64,000 nucleotides of DNA from Campylobacter corcagiensis (lineage in GTDB: Bacteria > Campylobacterota > Campylobacteria > Campylobacterales > Campylobacteraceae), in the NCBI RefSeq assembly GCF_013201645.1, contig NZ_CP053842.1, positions 496,001-560,000 on the forward strand. Reading direction: 5' to 3'. Below the pieces are notes generated by a model, which made no database searches, was not told the DNA's origin, and saw only the letters and a list, made by a program, of their open reading frames with translations. Below, piece by piece: positions 1-8,378 of the stretch; within the stretch, counting starts at the first letter, position 1, and each line of letters opens with the position of its first letter. A program made the position numbers and the translations under genes.

Positions 1-2
1 CA

Positions 3-563
3 GCTGTTGTAGGGCTTAAATTTGGCGAAAATGGTGCGATATTTAAGTCTGTAAAGGGTGTAGCAGCTCAACATGCAAGCGTTTTAGCCTCTTTAATTCT
101 AGCGATTTGTGTTGGCTTTTTTGTTAAAAAATCTGGATTTTGCTCTGTCGGTGCTATATCTAGAGTGTTTGATAAGAAATTTGATATGATATGGGGCGTT
201 ATTGCGATAATTCTAGCAGCAACCATTTTAAATTTAGCTTTTGGAAACTATAAATTTGGTTTTGAAAATCAACCAATAGCGCATAATAATGTTATTTGGA
301 ATTTTTTAGGCATGACTTTGGCTGGGCTTTGCTTTTCTTTGAGTGAAGGTTGTCCTGGTAAGCACTTAGCACTAAGTGGTGGTGGAAATTTAAACTCAGT
401 TATCTTTATCTTTGGAATGATGGCTGGAGCTGGAATTTCTCACAACTTTACTTTAGCTAGTTCTGGAGCAGGCATTACAAATTTTGCACCGTATGCTGTG
501 ATTTTTGGCTTTATCGTAGTTAGCTATATTGGATTTTCAAATATTAAAAAGTCTAACTTTTAA
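3..563 (+). CDS. YedE/YeeE family putative selenium transporter (3' part, 5' end outside window)
   Basis: The reading frame is open from the first bases of the window, so this is the C-terminal part of a longer gene; the GTG at 165 is internal. The visible 186 residues hold about five hydrophobic segments. Upstream of the GTG lies a KKSGFCSVGA motif, and the second half has an EGCPGKHLALSGGGN motif followed by a glycine-rich helix ending in SHNF. Paired Cys/Gly motifs of this kind are typical of the YeeE/YedE family, whose YedE branch is a putative selenium transporter of the inner membrane. Whether selenium genes lie upstream cannot be seen. The family is fairly sure; the substrate is inferred. 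Confidence 0.75.
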   Translation, partial: AVVGLKFGENGAIFKSVKGVAAQHASVLASLILAICVGFFVKKSGFCSVGAISRVFDKKFDMIWGVIAIILAATILNLAFGNYKFGFENQPIAHNNVIWNFLGMTLAGLCFSLSEGCPGKHLALSGGGNLNSVIFIFGMMAGAGISHNFTLASSGAGITNFAPYAVIFGFIVVSYIGFSNIKKSNF

Positions 564-575
564 ATAAACTTATAT

Positions 576-612
576 AAAACTCACGCTTTAAATTTAATAA
601 AGCATGAGTTTT
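576..612. terminator. Convergent terminator between yedE and the SSS transporter
   Basis: Two 14-base arms (576-589 and 599-612) pair around a 9-base loop. One position is C-A on the plus strand but a G-U pair on the minus strand. The arms begin and end in AAAA/TTTT, so either strand gets a short U-run. It lies between two convergent genes and probably ends both transcripts. Confidence 0.65.
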
Positions 613-617
613 AAATA

Positions 618-1913
618 CTATCTTTTATAAGCCCCAAATAGCGTTATAGCTGCTCCTATAAAAACTCCAGATATACTAAAGATTTTAACTCCACTTAAAG
701 CACCAATTACACCAAAAATTCCACCAACTATCATGGCTGTAATGCCAAATTTCTCTATGACTTTACCATTTAAAATCATCGCTACAAAAACTGGAGCTAC
801 AACTCCACTTACATATATATCATTTGCCATAAGCAAAAATCCAAGTATACTTTTGCCCCAAAATGTTAGCACAACTCCAATAAATCCAAAGATAAGTGTA
901 AAAATTCTAAAAGTTTTAAGTGAGCTACTTTTTAATATATCATTACAAAAAACACTGCTTGCTGTAATAAGACATGAATCGGCTGAAGAGATGATAGCTG
1001 ATAGAAGTGCAACTAAAAGAAACAGTCCTAAAAATGGTGGAAGGATTGAGTAAATTCCAGTTGTAAGAGCAGTATCAGGTAAAATTTCACTATTTAAAAA
1101 TGGCTTAGAAATCAAAGCTATTATTACTATTAAAACTGCACCAATAACTATCCCAGCCACCCCAAAAATAGCTCCAGCTTTAGCGTGACTCTCATCTTTG
1201 GCGCTTAAAATTCTACCAAAAAGCATAGGGCAAACTACATAGCTACCACCTAGGATTATCATAAAATAACTAAGTCTATCAAGGTTAAAGCTTTCATTTA
1301 TAAGTTCAAATTTAATCCCTTCAAAACTAGCGCCTTTACTAAAAATAAGCCATAAAAATACCAAAATAAAAGCACTATAAATAACAAAAGTTTGAATTAA
1401 ATCACTTCTTAAAACACTAGCTTGACCACCTAAAACCGTATATCCTACTATCATAAAAGCTGATATAAAAATAGAAATTTCAAAGCTAACTCCAGCCATA
1501 GTGCTAATTATCCGTCCACCTGCTGAAATTTGAGCTGCTAATATAGAAGCCCAAGCTATGGTAATGATTATAGCTGATAAGACTCTAGCTTTTTTGCCGA
1601 TATAATACTCAAGCATTTGTGGCATGGTTAAAGCACCGCTTTGTGAGACTTTTTTAGCTAAAAAGATAGTTAGGATAATAAGCCCGCTTGCGCCACTTAG
1701 CAGCCACCAAACAGCAGGAAATCCAACTTCAAGTGATAAGCCAACCATTCCAATAGTTGCACTTCCGCCCACACAAGATGCTATTATTGAGCCACCTACT
1801 AAAAGATAGCTAGCATTTTTATTTGAGATGACATATGAGTTTAAAGAGCTTTTTTTAAACTGCCAAATTCCAATCCCAAATAAAAACGCTGTGTAAATTA
1901 ATAAAACTATCAT
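618..1913 (-). CDS. Sodium:solute symporter (SSS) family transporter
   Basis: This 431-residue protein has about 12 hydrophobic segments and begins directly with a membrane helix. The glycine-rich stretch near residues 36-60 (GGSIIASCVGGSATIG) and the later LLVALLSAIISSADS motif are typical of the LeuT-fold SSS family, which uses the Na+ gradient to import small organic solutes. Its ATG overlaps the stop of the upstream bioDA gene in an ATGA arrangement, so the two are translated together. This suggests transport of something related to biotin metabolism, but the substrate cannot be read from sequence. It is shorter than many SSS members (about 480-550 residues). The family call is secure and the role is not. 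Confidence 0.85.
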   Translation of the reverse strand: MIVLLIYTAFLFGIGIWQFKKSSLNSYVISNKNASYLLVGGSIIASCVGGSATIGMVGLSLEVGFPAVWWLLSGASGLIILTIFLAKKVSQSGALTMPQMLEYYIGKKARVLSAIIITIAWASILAAQISAGGRIISTMAGVSFEISIFISAFMIVGYTVLGGQASVLRSDLIQTFVIYSAFILVFLWLIFSKGASFEGIKFELINESFNLDRLSYFMIILGGSYVVCPMLFGRILSAKDESHAKAGAIFGVAGIVIGAVLIVIIALISKPFLNSEILPDTALTTGIYSILPPFLGLFLLVALLSAIISSADSCLITASSVFCNDILKSSSLKTFRIFTLIFGFIGVVLTFWGKSILGFLLMANDIYVSGVVAPVFVAMILNGKVIEKFGITAMIVGGIFGVIGALSGVKIFSISGVFIGAAITLFGAYKR

Positions 1914-3838
1914 TTGTAAGACCTAGTTTTTATAGACTCATATATGGCATCACATAGCTTTTTTAATTCATCTTTTGTTACATTAAATTGTGGCATGGTG
2001 TAGATATTTTTACCAAAAGGCCTTATCCATACTCCATTTTCTACAAAAAATTCTTGAATTTTTTCTACATTTACTTCGCTATCTATCTCAACAACACCTA
2101 TTGCGCCAAATACCCTAACATCTACTACTTCAGGAAGTTTTTTGCACTTTTCTAGCTCAAATTTAAGCTCTTTTTCAATATCCTTAACTCTATTTTTAAA
2201 ATTTATACTTTGCAAATACTCTATACTTGCAAGTGCTACACTACAAGCTAAAGGGTTTGCCATAAATGTTGGTCCGTGCATAAAAACTCTTTTGTTTTGA
2301 CAGATCGTATCTGCTACATCTTTGGTGCAAATAGTTGCTGCAAAGCTCATATATCCTGCGGTTAAGGCTTTTCCAATGCACATAATATCTGGAGTTACGC
2401 CTGCTACACTACTAGCAAAATACTCACCAAGTCTGCCAAATCCAGTTGCAACTTCATCAAAAATTAAAAGCGCACCTATCTCATCGCACTTTTTACGAAG
2501 AAATTTAAGATAATTTTCATGGTAAAACCACATTCCACCAGCACCTTGAACGAGTGGTTCAACGATGATGGCAGCTATTTTATCAGAGTTTTTAGAAATT
2601 ATCTCTTCGTAAGGTTTTAATGTTTTTTCATCAAAAATTTCACCAAATTTACACTTTGGTTTTGGAGCAAATATCTGTTTAGATAAAATTCCACCAAACA
2701 TAGAGTGCATGCCAGTGGTAGGATCGCACACGCCCATAGCACCAAAAGTATCGCCATGATATCCACCAAGGATAGTTAGAATTTTGTTTTTATTAGGATC
2801 TTTGTTTTGCTGATACTGAATCGCCATTTTAAGAGCCACTTCAACACTAACTGAACCACTATCACAGTAGAAAATTTTATCCATTCCTTTTGGTAAAATT
2901 TCAAGCAGTTTTTTGCCTAAATTTATAGCTGGAGCGTGAGTAAAACCGCCAAACATTATGTGAGAAAGCGAGTTGATTTGCTTTATGATAGAACTATTTA
3001 TGCTAGGAATATTGTATCCACCATACGCACACCACCAAGAACACATTCCATCAAGCAAAGTTTTACCTTCAACTTCTATGTAGCTACCATTTGCACTTTT
3101 TACGCCGTAACTTTTAAGGGGCGATATGCTAGAAGTGTAGGGGTGAAAAAGGTGGTTTTTATCAAATTCAAGGTCTATTTTTTGCGTATTAGGCTTAAAA
3201 TTTTTAACAAAATTTAGAAGTTTTTTAGAAGCACTATCAATACTTTCGCCGCTATTTATAACAACTATTTCACCTTTAAAATTTAGACGCAAATACTCTA
3301 TGTTTGATCTAGAAATTTCACTTTTTTCATCGCTAAGATTTAAAACTAGAAGCGGGGTTTTAATACCATAATTTTTTAAAGTTTTGAGTGATAAAATTGT
3401 GTGATTGATGGCACCAAGCTTGTTTGAAGCTACTAAAACAGTTGGTAAATCTAGCCTTTTGATAAGATCAATCATGGTTTGATTATCATTTAACGGAACA
3501 AAAAGCCCACCCGCTCCTTCAACTAAAACTTCTTTGTGATTACTCAAAAATTCATTGCAGTAGTTAACGCACTTTTCTAACTCTATTTCTACTCCATCAG
3601 CTTTTGCTGCAAGGTGCGGGGAAGTGGCTAAATTTAGAGCGTAAAGTGGAGAAAAATTGTTGTTAGGATTTACGCTTTTATAGACTTTGGTATCTAAAGC
3701 ATCGCTATTTTCGCATCCGCTTTGGACAGGCTTTATTGCTACAGCATCTTTACCTAAGTCAAGATAAGCTTTTAAAAGTGAAGCTGTTATAAATGTTTTA
3801 CCAACATCAGTATCGGTTCCGGTTATAAATAAACTCAT
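1910..3838 (-). CDS. bioDA: Bifunctional dethiobiotin synthetase / DAPA aminotransferase (BioD-BioA fusion)
   Basis: One unbroken 642-residue frame joins two biotin enzymes. Residues 1 to about 215 are BioD, with the P-loop GTDTDVGKT (7-15) and VEGAGG (106-111). Residues from about 221 are BioA, a PLP-dependent class III aminotransferase that starts with the FHPYTS motif, carries the substrate-pocket Trp pair (268-269), DEVATGFGR (461-469) and the PLP lysine at about 490 (GKALTAG). Together they convert 7-keto-8-aminopelargonate to DAPA and then to dethiobiotin. The start ATG follows an AGGAG. Other biotin genes (bioB, bioF) are not in the window. Both active sites look intact. Similar fusions are known in plants and fungi as BIO3-BIO1, though I cannot judge how common they are in this genus. 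Confidence 0.92.
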   Translation of the reverse strand: MSLFITGTDTDVGKTFITASLLKAYLDLGKDAVAIKPVQSGCENSDALDTKVYKSVNPNNNFSPLYALNLATSPHLAAKADGVEIELEKCVNYCNEFLSNHKEVLVEGAGGLFVPLNDNQTMIDLIKRLDLPTVLVASNKLGAINHTILSLKTLKNYGIKTPLLVLNLSDEKSEISRSNIEYLRLNFKGEIVVINSGESIDSASKKLLNFVKNFKPNTQKIDLEFDKNHLFHPYTSSISPLKSYGVKSANGSYIEVEGKTLLDGMCSWWCAYGGYNIPSINSSIIKQINSLSHIMFGGFTHAPAINLGKKLLEILPKGMDKIFYCDSGSVSVEVALKMAIQYQQNKDPNKNKILTILGGYHGDTFGAMGVCDPTTGMHSMFGGILSKQIFAPKPKCKFGEIFDEKTLKPYEEIISKNSDKIAAIIVEPLVQGAGGMWFYHENYLKFLRKKCDEIGALLIFDEVATGFGRLGEYFASSVAGVTPDIMCIGKALTAGYMSFAATICTKDVADTICQNKRVFMHGPTFMANPLACSVALASIEYLQSINFKNRVKDIEKELKFELEKCKKLPEVVDVRVFGAIGVVEIDSEVNVEKIQEFFVENGVWIRPFGKNIYTMPQFNVTKDELKKLCDAIYESIKTRSYK

Positions 3839-3901
3839 TTTAAATGCTCCTAATGATTGTAATTTTATTTTGAAATTTTAGTATATCATATGGTAGATTT
3901 G

Positions 3902-3931
3902 CTCATAAGCTCTAATTTAAGAGCTTATGAG
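3902..3931. terminator. Hairpin between glnA and bioDA
   Basis: Perfect 12-base arms (3902-3913 and 3920-3931) surround a 6-base AT loop. The U-run on the minus strand is weak, so it may slow rather than fully stop transcription from glnA into bioDA. Confidence 0.5.
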
Positions 3932-3945
3932 TTATCATGTTAATT

Positions 3946-5373
3946 TTAACAAGAGTAGCATGTTTTAAATTCAAAAGCTGTAGGTCTTGACTCATAAGGC
4001 CAAACTTGAGTTTTGAATTTAAAGATCTGATAAGCTTGAACAAACTCATCACTCATTACAGGTTTTAAGTAAGCATTGTCTCTAATAAGAGCTTCAAGCG
4101 AGCCACGAAGTGTGTGTGGGAGTTGCTCGATGCCTTTTTGTCTTATCTCATCAAGAGTTAGTTCAAAAAGATCTATATCCATAGGGCCAACTGGCTCGAT
4201 TTTGTTTTTTATGCCATCTATTCCAGCCATAAGTAGTCCAGCAAAAGCTAAGTAAGGACAAGATGTTGAGTCAGGGAAACGAATCTCAACTCTAGTTGAT
4301 TTCTCGCCTGCACCATAAGGAATTCTAATGCTTGCAGAGCGGTTTTGACTAGAATATGTAAGTATAGAAGGTGCTTCAAAGCCAGGTATTAAGCGTTTAA
4401 AGCTATTTGTGCTTGCATTTGTTAAAGCTGTTAGACTTCTAGCATGTCTTAAAACACCGCCGATATAGTGTCTTGCCATATCGCTTAGGTTTGCGTAATT
4501 GCCTTTTTGATAAAATAAATTTACACCATCTTTCCAGATACTTTGATGTACATGCATACCGCTTCCATTATCACCATATAGTGGTTTTGGCATAAAGGTT
4601 GCAGTTTTGCCATTTAAATGAGCTACCATTTTTACAACATATTTATACTTTTGGACATTATCAGCAGCTTCAACTAGTGTGCCAAATTTAACGCCTATTT
4701 CGCCTTGAGCTTGACCTGCTTCATGGTGGTTGATAAATGTTTCAAGACCAATTTGTTCTAAAACTTGCACCATCTCAGCTCTTAAATCAACCATTGTATC
4801 AACTGGCTGAACTGGAGCGTAAGCACCTTTTGGACCTGCGTGGTGACCTGTATTGTACCCATCAATATACTCTTTATCACTATTCCAAGAGCCTTCCTCA
4901 CTATCTACTTGATACATCGCGTAGTTTGGATTATCATTAAACTTTACATTATCAAAGATAAAAAACTCATTTTCAGGACCAAAATAACAAGTATCACCCA
5001 AACCGCTTTCTTTTAAAAACTCCTCAGCTTTTTTAGCGATTGAGCGAGGACATTTTTCATACATTTGCTCTTTGTAAATATCATAAATATCACAAATTAC
5101 AACAGCAGTAACATCAGCAGTAAAAGGATCTAAAAAAGTAGTTGTTATATCAGGAATGAAAATCATATCTGATTTATGTATCGGTTGCCACGCTGGAATG
5201 CTACTTCCATCAAAAGGAATGCCTTTATGAAAATCATCAGCAAGGCGTTTGTAGTTATAGCTCATATGGTGCCAAGTACCAGCCATATCAGTAAAGCGAA
5301 AGTCTATAAATTCTACTTCATTTTCAGTACAAAATTTATGAAACTCATCTATATTTTTTACAAATTTACCCAT
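3946..5373 (-). CDS. glnA: Type I glutamine synthetase
   Basis: This 475-residue enzyme makes glutamine from glutamate, ammonia and ATP in the cytoplasm. The N-terminal grasp domain holds the FDGSSIPAW latch, and the catalytic domain holds [23 protein letters not shown] and GSGMHVHQS. An AAGGAG lies six bases before the ATG. At the loop where enteric GSI has the adenylylated tyrosine (NLYDLP), this protein reads DLFELT with Phe at about 403, so control by GlnE adenylylation seems absent. The C-terminus ends in an unusual TCYSC. It lies between a response regulator and bioDA on the same strand. The function is certain. Confidence 0.97.
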   Translation of the reverse strand: MGKFVKNIDEFHKFCTENEVEFIDFRFTDMAGTWHHMSYNYKRLADDFHKGIPFDGSSIPAWQPIHKSDMIFIPDITTTFLDPFTADVTAVVICDIYDIYKEQMYEKCPRSIAKKAEEFLKESGLGDTCYFGPENEFFIFDNVKFNDNPNYAMYQVDSEEGSWNSDKEYIDGYNTGHHAGPKGAYAPVQPVDTMVDLRAEMVQVLEQIGLETFINHHEAGQAQGEIGVKFGTLVEAADNVQKYKYVVKMVAHLNGKTATFMPKPLYGDNGSGMHVHQSIWKDGVNLFYQKGNYANLSDMARHYIGGVLRHARSLTALTNASTNSFKRLIPGFEAPSILTYSSQNRSASIRIPYGAGEKSTRVEIRFPDSTSCPYLAFAGLLMAGIDGIKNKIEPVGPMDIDLFELTLDEIRQKGIEQLPHTLRGSLEALIRDNAYLKPVMSDEFVQAYQIFKFKTQVWPYESRPTAFEFKTCYSC

Positions 5374-5400
5374 TATATCTCCTTAGGTTTAAAAGCCTTT

Positions 5401-5409
5401 ATTTTAGCA
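5401..5409 (-). promoter_or_regulatory. Candidate extended -10 for glnA
   Basis: The minus strand reads TGCTAAAAT here, an extended -10 element (TGN followed by TAAAAT) about 28 bases before the glnA ATG. No clear -35 is seen, which is usual for Campylobacter sigma70 promoters. The call is tentative. Confidence 0.4.
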
Positions 5410-5439
5410 TTAAAGAGATAAAATTTGGGTAAAATTTAG

Positions 5440-6894
5440 CTAAAATATATATTTTTTTACAAACTTTAAAATATCAGTATCGCTAGTTTTTATATCAATA
5501 ACCTCTACACCATCTAAATCTACATCTTTTGGATTATCAGATATTACTACAACTTTAGCTATTGGGTTTGTGTTTTTAATAACCTTTTTAAATATTTTTG
5601 CTTGAGTTAGACCTGTTATTATTACTCTATATAGATTGTTTTGTAAAAGATTTTCTATCTCTAAAGAGTTTTGAGCAGTGTCTATTTTTTGTGATACATT
5701 TTGTAAGGTATCTTTGTAAAAGTTGTTTTCAACGCCACTATCTTTGCATATTAAAATATCTTTGTAATTTACAAATTCTCCATTGATAAGTGAGTTTTTA
5801 TTTACCATTTTTCTGAATTTAACAGGCTCTTTTTTTACTATATTTTTAAGCACTTTTGTTGGTTCTTTGAAGGTTTTTAGTAGAGTTTTAGGGACTTGTT
5901 TAATTATAGTTTTTGTTTTTTGTTTTTTACCTTTTAGCTCTTTTGGTAAAAAGATTTTTAACATTTGATATATTGTTGTTTTCTTGACTGGTTTTGTGCA
6001 GTATTCATCTAAACCTTGCGACATAAAGCGTTCTCTATCTCCTTTTAGGGCATTTGCAGTAACTGCAATTATTGGTATAGCTTTTAGTTTATTTTGTCTT
6101 TCATAGGCTTTTATCTGTCTAGTTGCTTCAATTCCATCCATAACAGGCATTGCTATATCCATAAATATAAGATCAAAATTTTTCTCTCTTCTTTGCTGTA
6201 TGGCTAATTCTCCATTTTCTACAATAGTTAGTTCAATTCCAGGGTCTGTTAGAATATGCTTCATAAGTTTTTGATTTATTGGATTGTCTTCTACCACCAT
6301 AATTTTTACATTGTTAAAAACAATATTTTCTTCTTCATTAGGATTTGTTGGTATGATTTCTGTAACTTCTTCTTCAACATACTCAGTAACTCTTCTCATA
6401 ACCTCTTTATACTCTGTTGTATATATTTTTGTTAGCTCTTTTGTCTCAGTGCTAATTTCTACTTCAACTAAATCATCTTTTGGTTTTTGAAAATTGCTTA
6501 AGTTTTGATCTGATTTTGTATCTTCTTTAGGAGGAATTTTTTTCTGTTCATCTGAAAAATTTATATTTGGTTCGTCATTAAGGCTGATTATTGTATCTCC
6601 ATCCATTTTTAAAACAACATCTTCTATGTCTAATTTGTTATTTTTTAAATTTTGGATCTCAAATATATGGCTACTTTTGGTGCTAGGTTTTTTAATACCA
6701 TCTTCTTTGGTTATTTTTTCTGTAGTTGGAATTTCTACTTCTTTTTTAATTTCTTTGGTTTTTTTTGGAAGATTATTTATTTTCTTCTTTTTTAGTTCTG
6801 ATATATCTCTTAGTTTTATATCTTTTTTAAGTTTTACCAAAGCCTCTAAAACATCCAAAAAATCCTTATCAACATTATCTAAAAGTAAAGTCAT
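5440..6894 (-). CDS. Response regulator receiver-domain protein with long charged N-terminus, no known output domain
   Basis: In this 484-residue protein only residues about 196-320 are clearly recognisable, as a CheY-like receiver: acidic pair E202/D203, phospho-acceptor D246 in FMDIAMPVMDG, T279 and K301 before P. The sequence resembles receivers of hybrid kinases rather than of DNA-binding regulators. Residues 1-190 are rich in Lys, Glu and Thr and probably disordered, with a valine/glutamate-rich repeat-like stretch at 142-180. Residues 365-484 look like a second alpha/beta domain, perhaps a decayed receiver, without a clear phospho-aspartate pocket. No kinase or HPt gene is adjacent. An AAGGA lies seven bases before the ATG. 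The partner and output are unknown. Confidence 0.75.
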   Translation of the reverse strand: MTLLLDNVDKDFLDVLEALVKLKKDIKLRDISELKKKKINNLPKKTKEIKKEVEIPTTEKITKEDGIKKPSTKSSHIFEIQNLKNNKLDIEDVVLKMDGDTIISLNDEPNINFSDEQKKIPPKEDTKSDQNLSNFQKPKDDLVEVEISTETKELTKIYTTEYKEVMRRVTEYVEEEVTEIIPTNPNEEENIVFNNVKIMVVEDNPINQKLMKHILTDPGIELTIVENGELAIQQRREKNFDLIFMDIAMPVMDGIEATRQIKAYERQNKLKAIPIIAVTANALKGDRERFMSQGLDEYCTKPVKKTTIYQMLKIFLPKELKGKKQKTKTIIKQVPKTLLKTFKEPTKVLKNIVKKEPVKFRKMVNKNSLINGEFVNYKDILICKDSGVENNFYKDTLQNVSQKIDTAQNSLEIENLLQNNLYRVIITGLTQAKIFKKVIKNTNPIAKVVVISDNPKDVDLDGVEVIDIKTSDTDILKFVKKYIF

Positions 6895-6960
6895 TTTTTT
6901 TCCTTGCTAAAGATATACTTTGTGATTTTATCTAAAGTAAACTTTAAATAAATTTAATCT

Positions 6961-8289
6961 TTATATTACACTTTTTAATACCTTCATTAATGTATCAATT
7001 TCTATGCTTAAGAAGTCCAGAATTGCCGAACTTTTACTAGGTTTGTCTTGATTTGTATCTACCCAATAATAATCCCCTGTAAAATTTATCTTATATCCTA
7101 AATTTTTAAAAATTTCTCTTATCTTATCATCTGATTTTTTAAAATTGATTAGTATAGCCGATCCGCTATTGATATTTCTTATGCTAAATTTATCTTCAAA
7201 TTTTGTTAATTTTATTAAAAGTTCAGCTTTTTTAGTTTTGTATAGTTTTTTTAGGCGGTTAAGATATCTCTCAAAATAGCCATCATCTATAAATTTAGCT
7301 AAGGTAAGTTGTTCAAAAATCGGCACAGTTGATGAGTAAAAACTAAGTCTTTTTTCAAATTCACTCATTAAATTTTCTGGTAAAACCATATAGCTAATTC
7401 TTAAGGTTGGAAGTAGAGTTTTAGAAAATGTACTCATATATATAACTCCATTGGGTGCTAGGTTTTTAAGGGGTGAAATTGCTCGTCCGCTTAAATTTAT
7501 CTCGCCTAAAAAGTTATCTTCTATGATAAATTTGTTCTCTTTATTAGCCCAATTTACAAGTTTTAGGCGAGTTTTTATACTTAAAGTTTTACCAGTTGGA
7601 AAGTGGTTTGTTGGCGAAATGTGAAGATAGCTAACTTGCTTTAAATTTGACTCGTCTAATGTGTTAAGACTTAAACATTTAGCACCAAGACTTTCATAAA
7701 TTTGCCTGATTTTAAGGTGATTTGGATCTTCTGTAGCGTAAATTTTATCAGTTCCTAAAAGTTGAGCGATAAGCGTATATAAATATTCCGTTCCAGCACC
7801 AACTATAACTAAATCTGGCTTAGTTTTTAGCCCAAGATAAGCATTTAGGTGTTTACAAATAGCAGCTCTTAGCTCAAAAGAACCCTTATATGGCACGCTT
7901 TGTAAAAATCTTAAACTGTTTTCACGCATGAGTTTTCGCCAAGTTGAAAATGGAAAATTTAAAAACTCTAAATTTGGTGAGCTTAAATTTATAAGCTCTT
8001 TTTGTCTGTTTTTTAATTTTAATGGCTTTTGAGATTTTTGATTTTCTAAAACTAAAACTCCACTACTTACAAAGTAGCCTTTTTTAGGAACTGAATATAT
8101 AAAACCTTGAGCTAAAAGCTCACTATAAGCACTCATAACAGTTGTAACACTTATGTTTAAGTGATTTGCTAAAGCTCTTTTGGATGGGAGTTTTCCTGAA
8201 ATTTTACCACTTAAAATATCATCTTTTAAGCACTCAAAAAGCTCTTCATAAAGAGCTAAATTTTTGTTTCCTAACTCATAAGTTATCAC
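6961..8289 (-). CDS. pdxR: MocR-type GntR/aminotransferase regulator, probable PdxR
   Basis: The 442-residue protein starts with a GntR winged helix-turn-helix (about 10-75) and continues as a type I aminotransferase fold (about 100-442) with the PLP lysine at about 290 in TFSKTL. This is the MocR architecture, in which PLP bound by the C-terminal domain controls DNA binding. It reads from a GTG start, divergently from pdxS with only 89 bases between, as known for PdxR regulators of PdxST-type vitamin B6 synthesis. An inverted repeat in the gap could be its operator. The domain call is firm; regulation of pdxS is inferred from position. Confidence 0.85.
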   Translation of the reverse strand: MITYELGNKNLALYEELFECLKDDILSGKISGKLPSKRALANHLNISVTTVMSAYSELLAQGFIYSVPKKGYFVSSGVLVLENQKSQKPLKLKNRQKELINLSSPNLEFLNFPFSTWRKLMRENSLRFLQSVPYKGSFELRAAICKHLNAYLGLKTKPDLVIVGAGTEYLYTLIAQLLGTDKIYATEDPNHLKIRQIYESLGAKCLSLNTLDESNLKQVSYLHISPTNHFPTGKTLSIKTRLKLVNWANKENKFIIEDNFLGEINLSGRAISPLKNLAPNGVIYMSTFSKTLLPTLRISYMVLPENLMSEFEKRLSFYSSTVPIFEQLTLAKFIDDGYFERYLNRLKKLYKTKKAELLIKLTKFEDKFSIRNINSGSAILINFKKSDDKIREIFKNLGYKINFTGDYYWVDTNQDKPSKSSAILDFLSIEIDTLMKVLKSVI

Positions 8290-8290
8290 T

Positions 8291-8340
8291 ATCTGGTATC
8301 CTTAAATTTTCTAAAAATGGGTATTTACATGGTACCAGAT
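8291..8340. promoter_or_regulatory. Candidate PdxR operator in the pdxR-pdxS gap
   Basis: An 8-base inverted repeat, ATCTGGTA (8291-8298) and TACCAGAT (8333-8340), flanks 34 bases in the divergent promoter region. The two arms are about four helical turns apart, which would suit a dimer or looped complex of a MocR regulator. No other role for the repeat is apparent. Confidence 0.5.
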
Positions 8341-8378
8341 TTTATGTAAGATAGCCCTTAAATTTTTAAGGAGATTAA

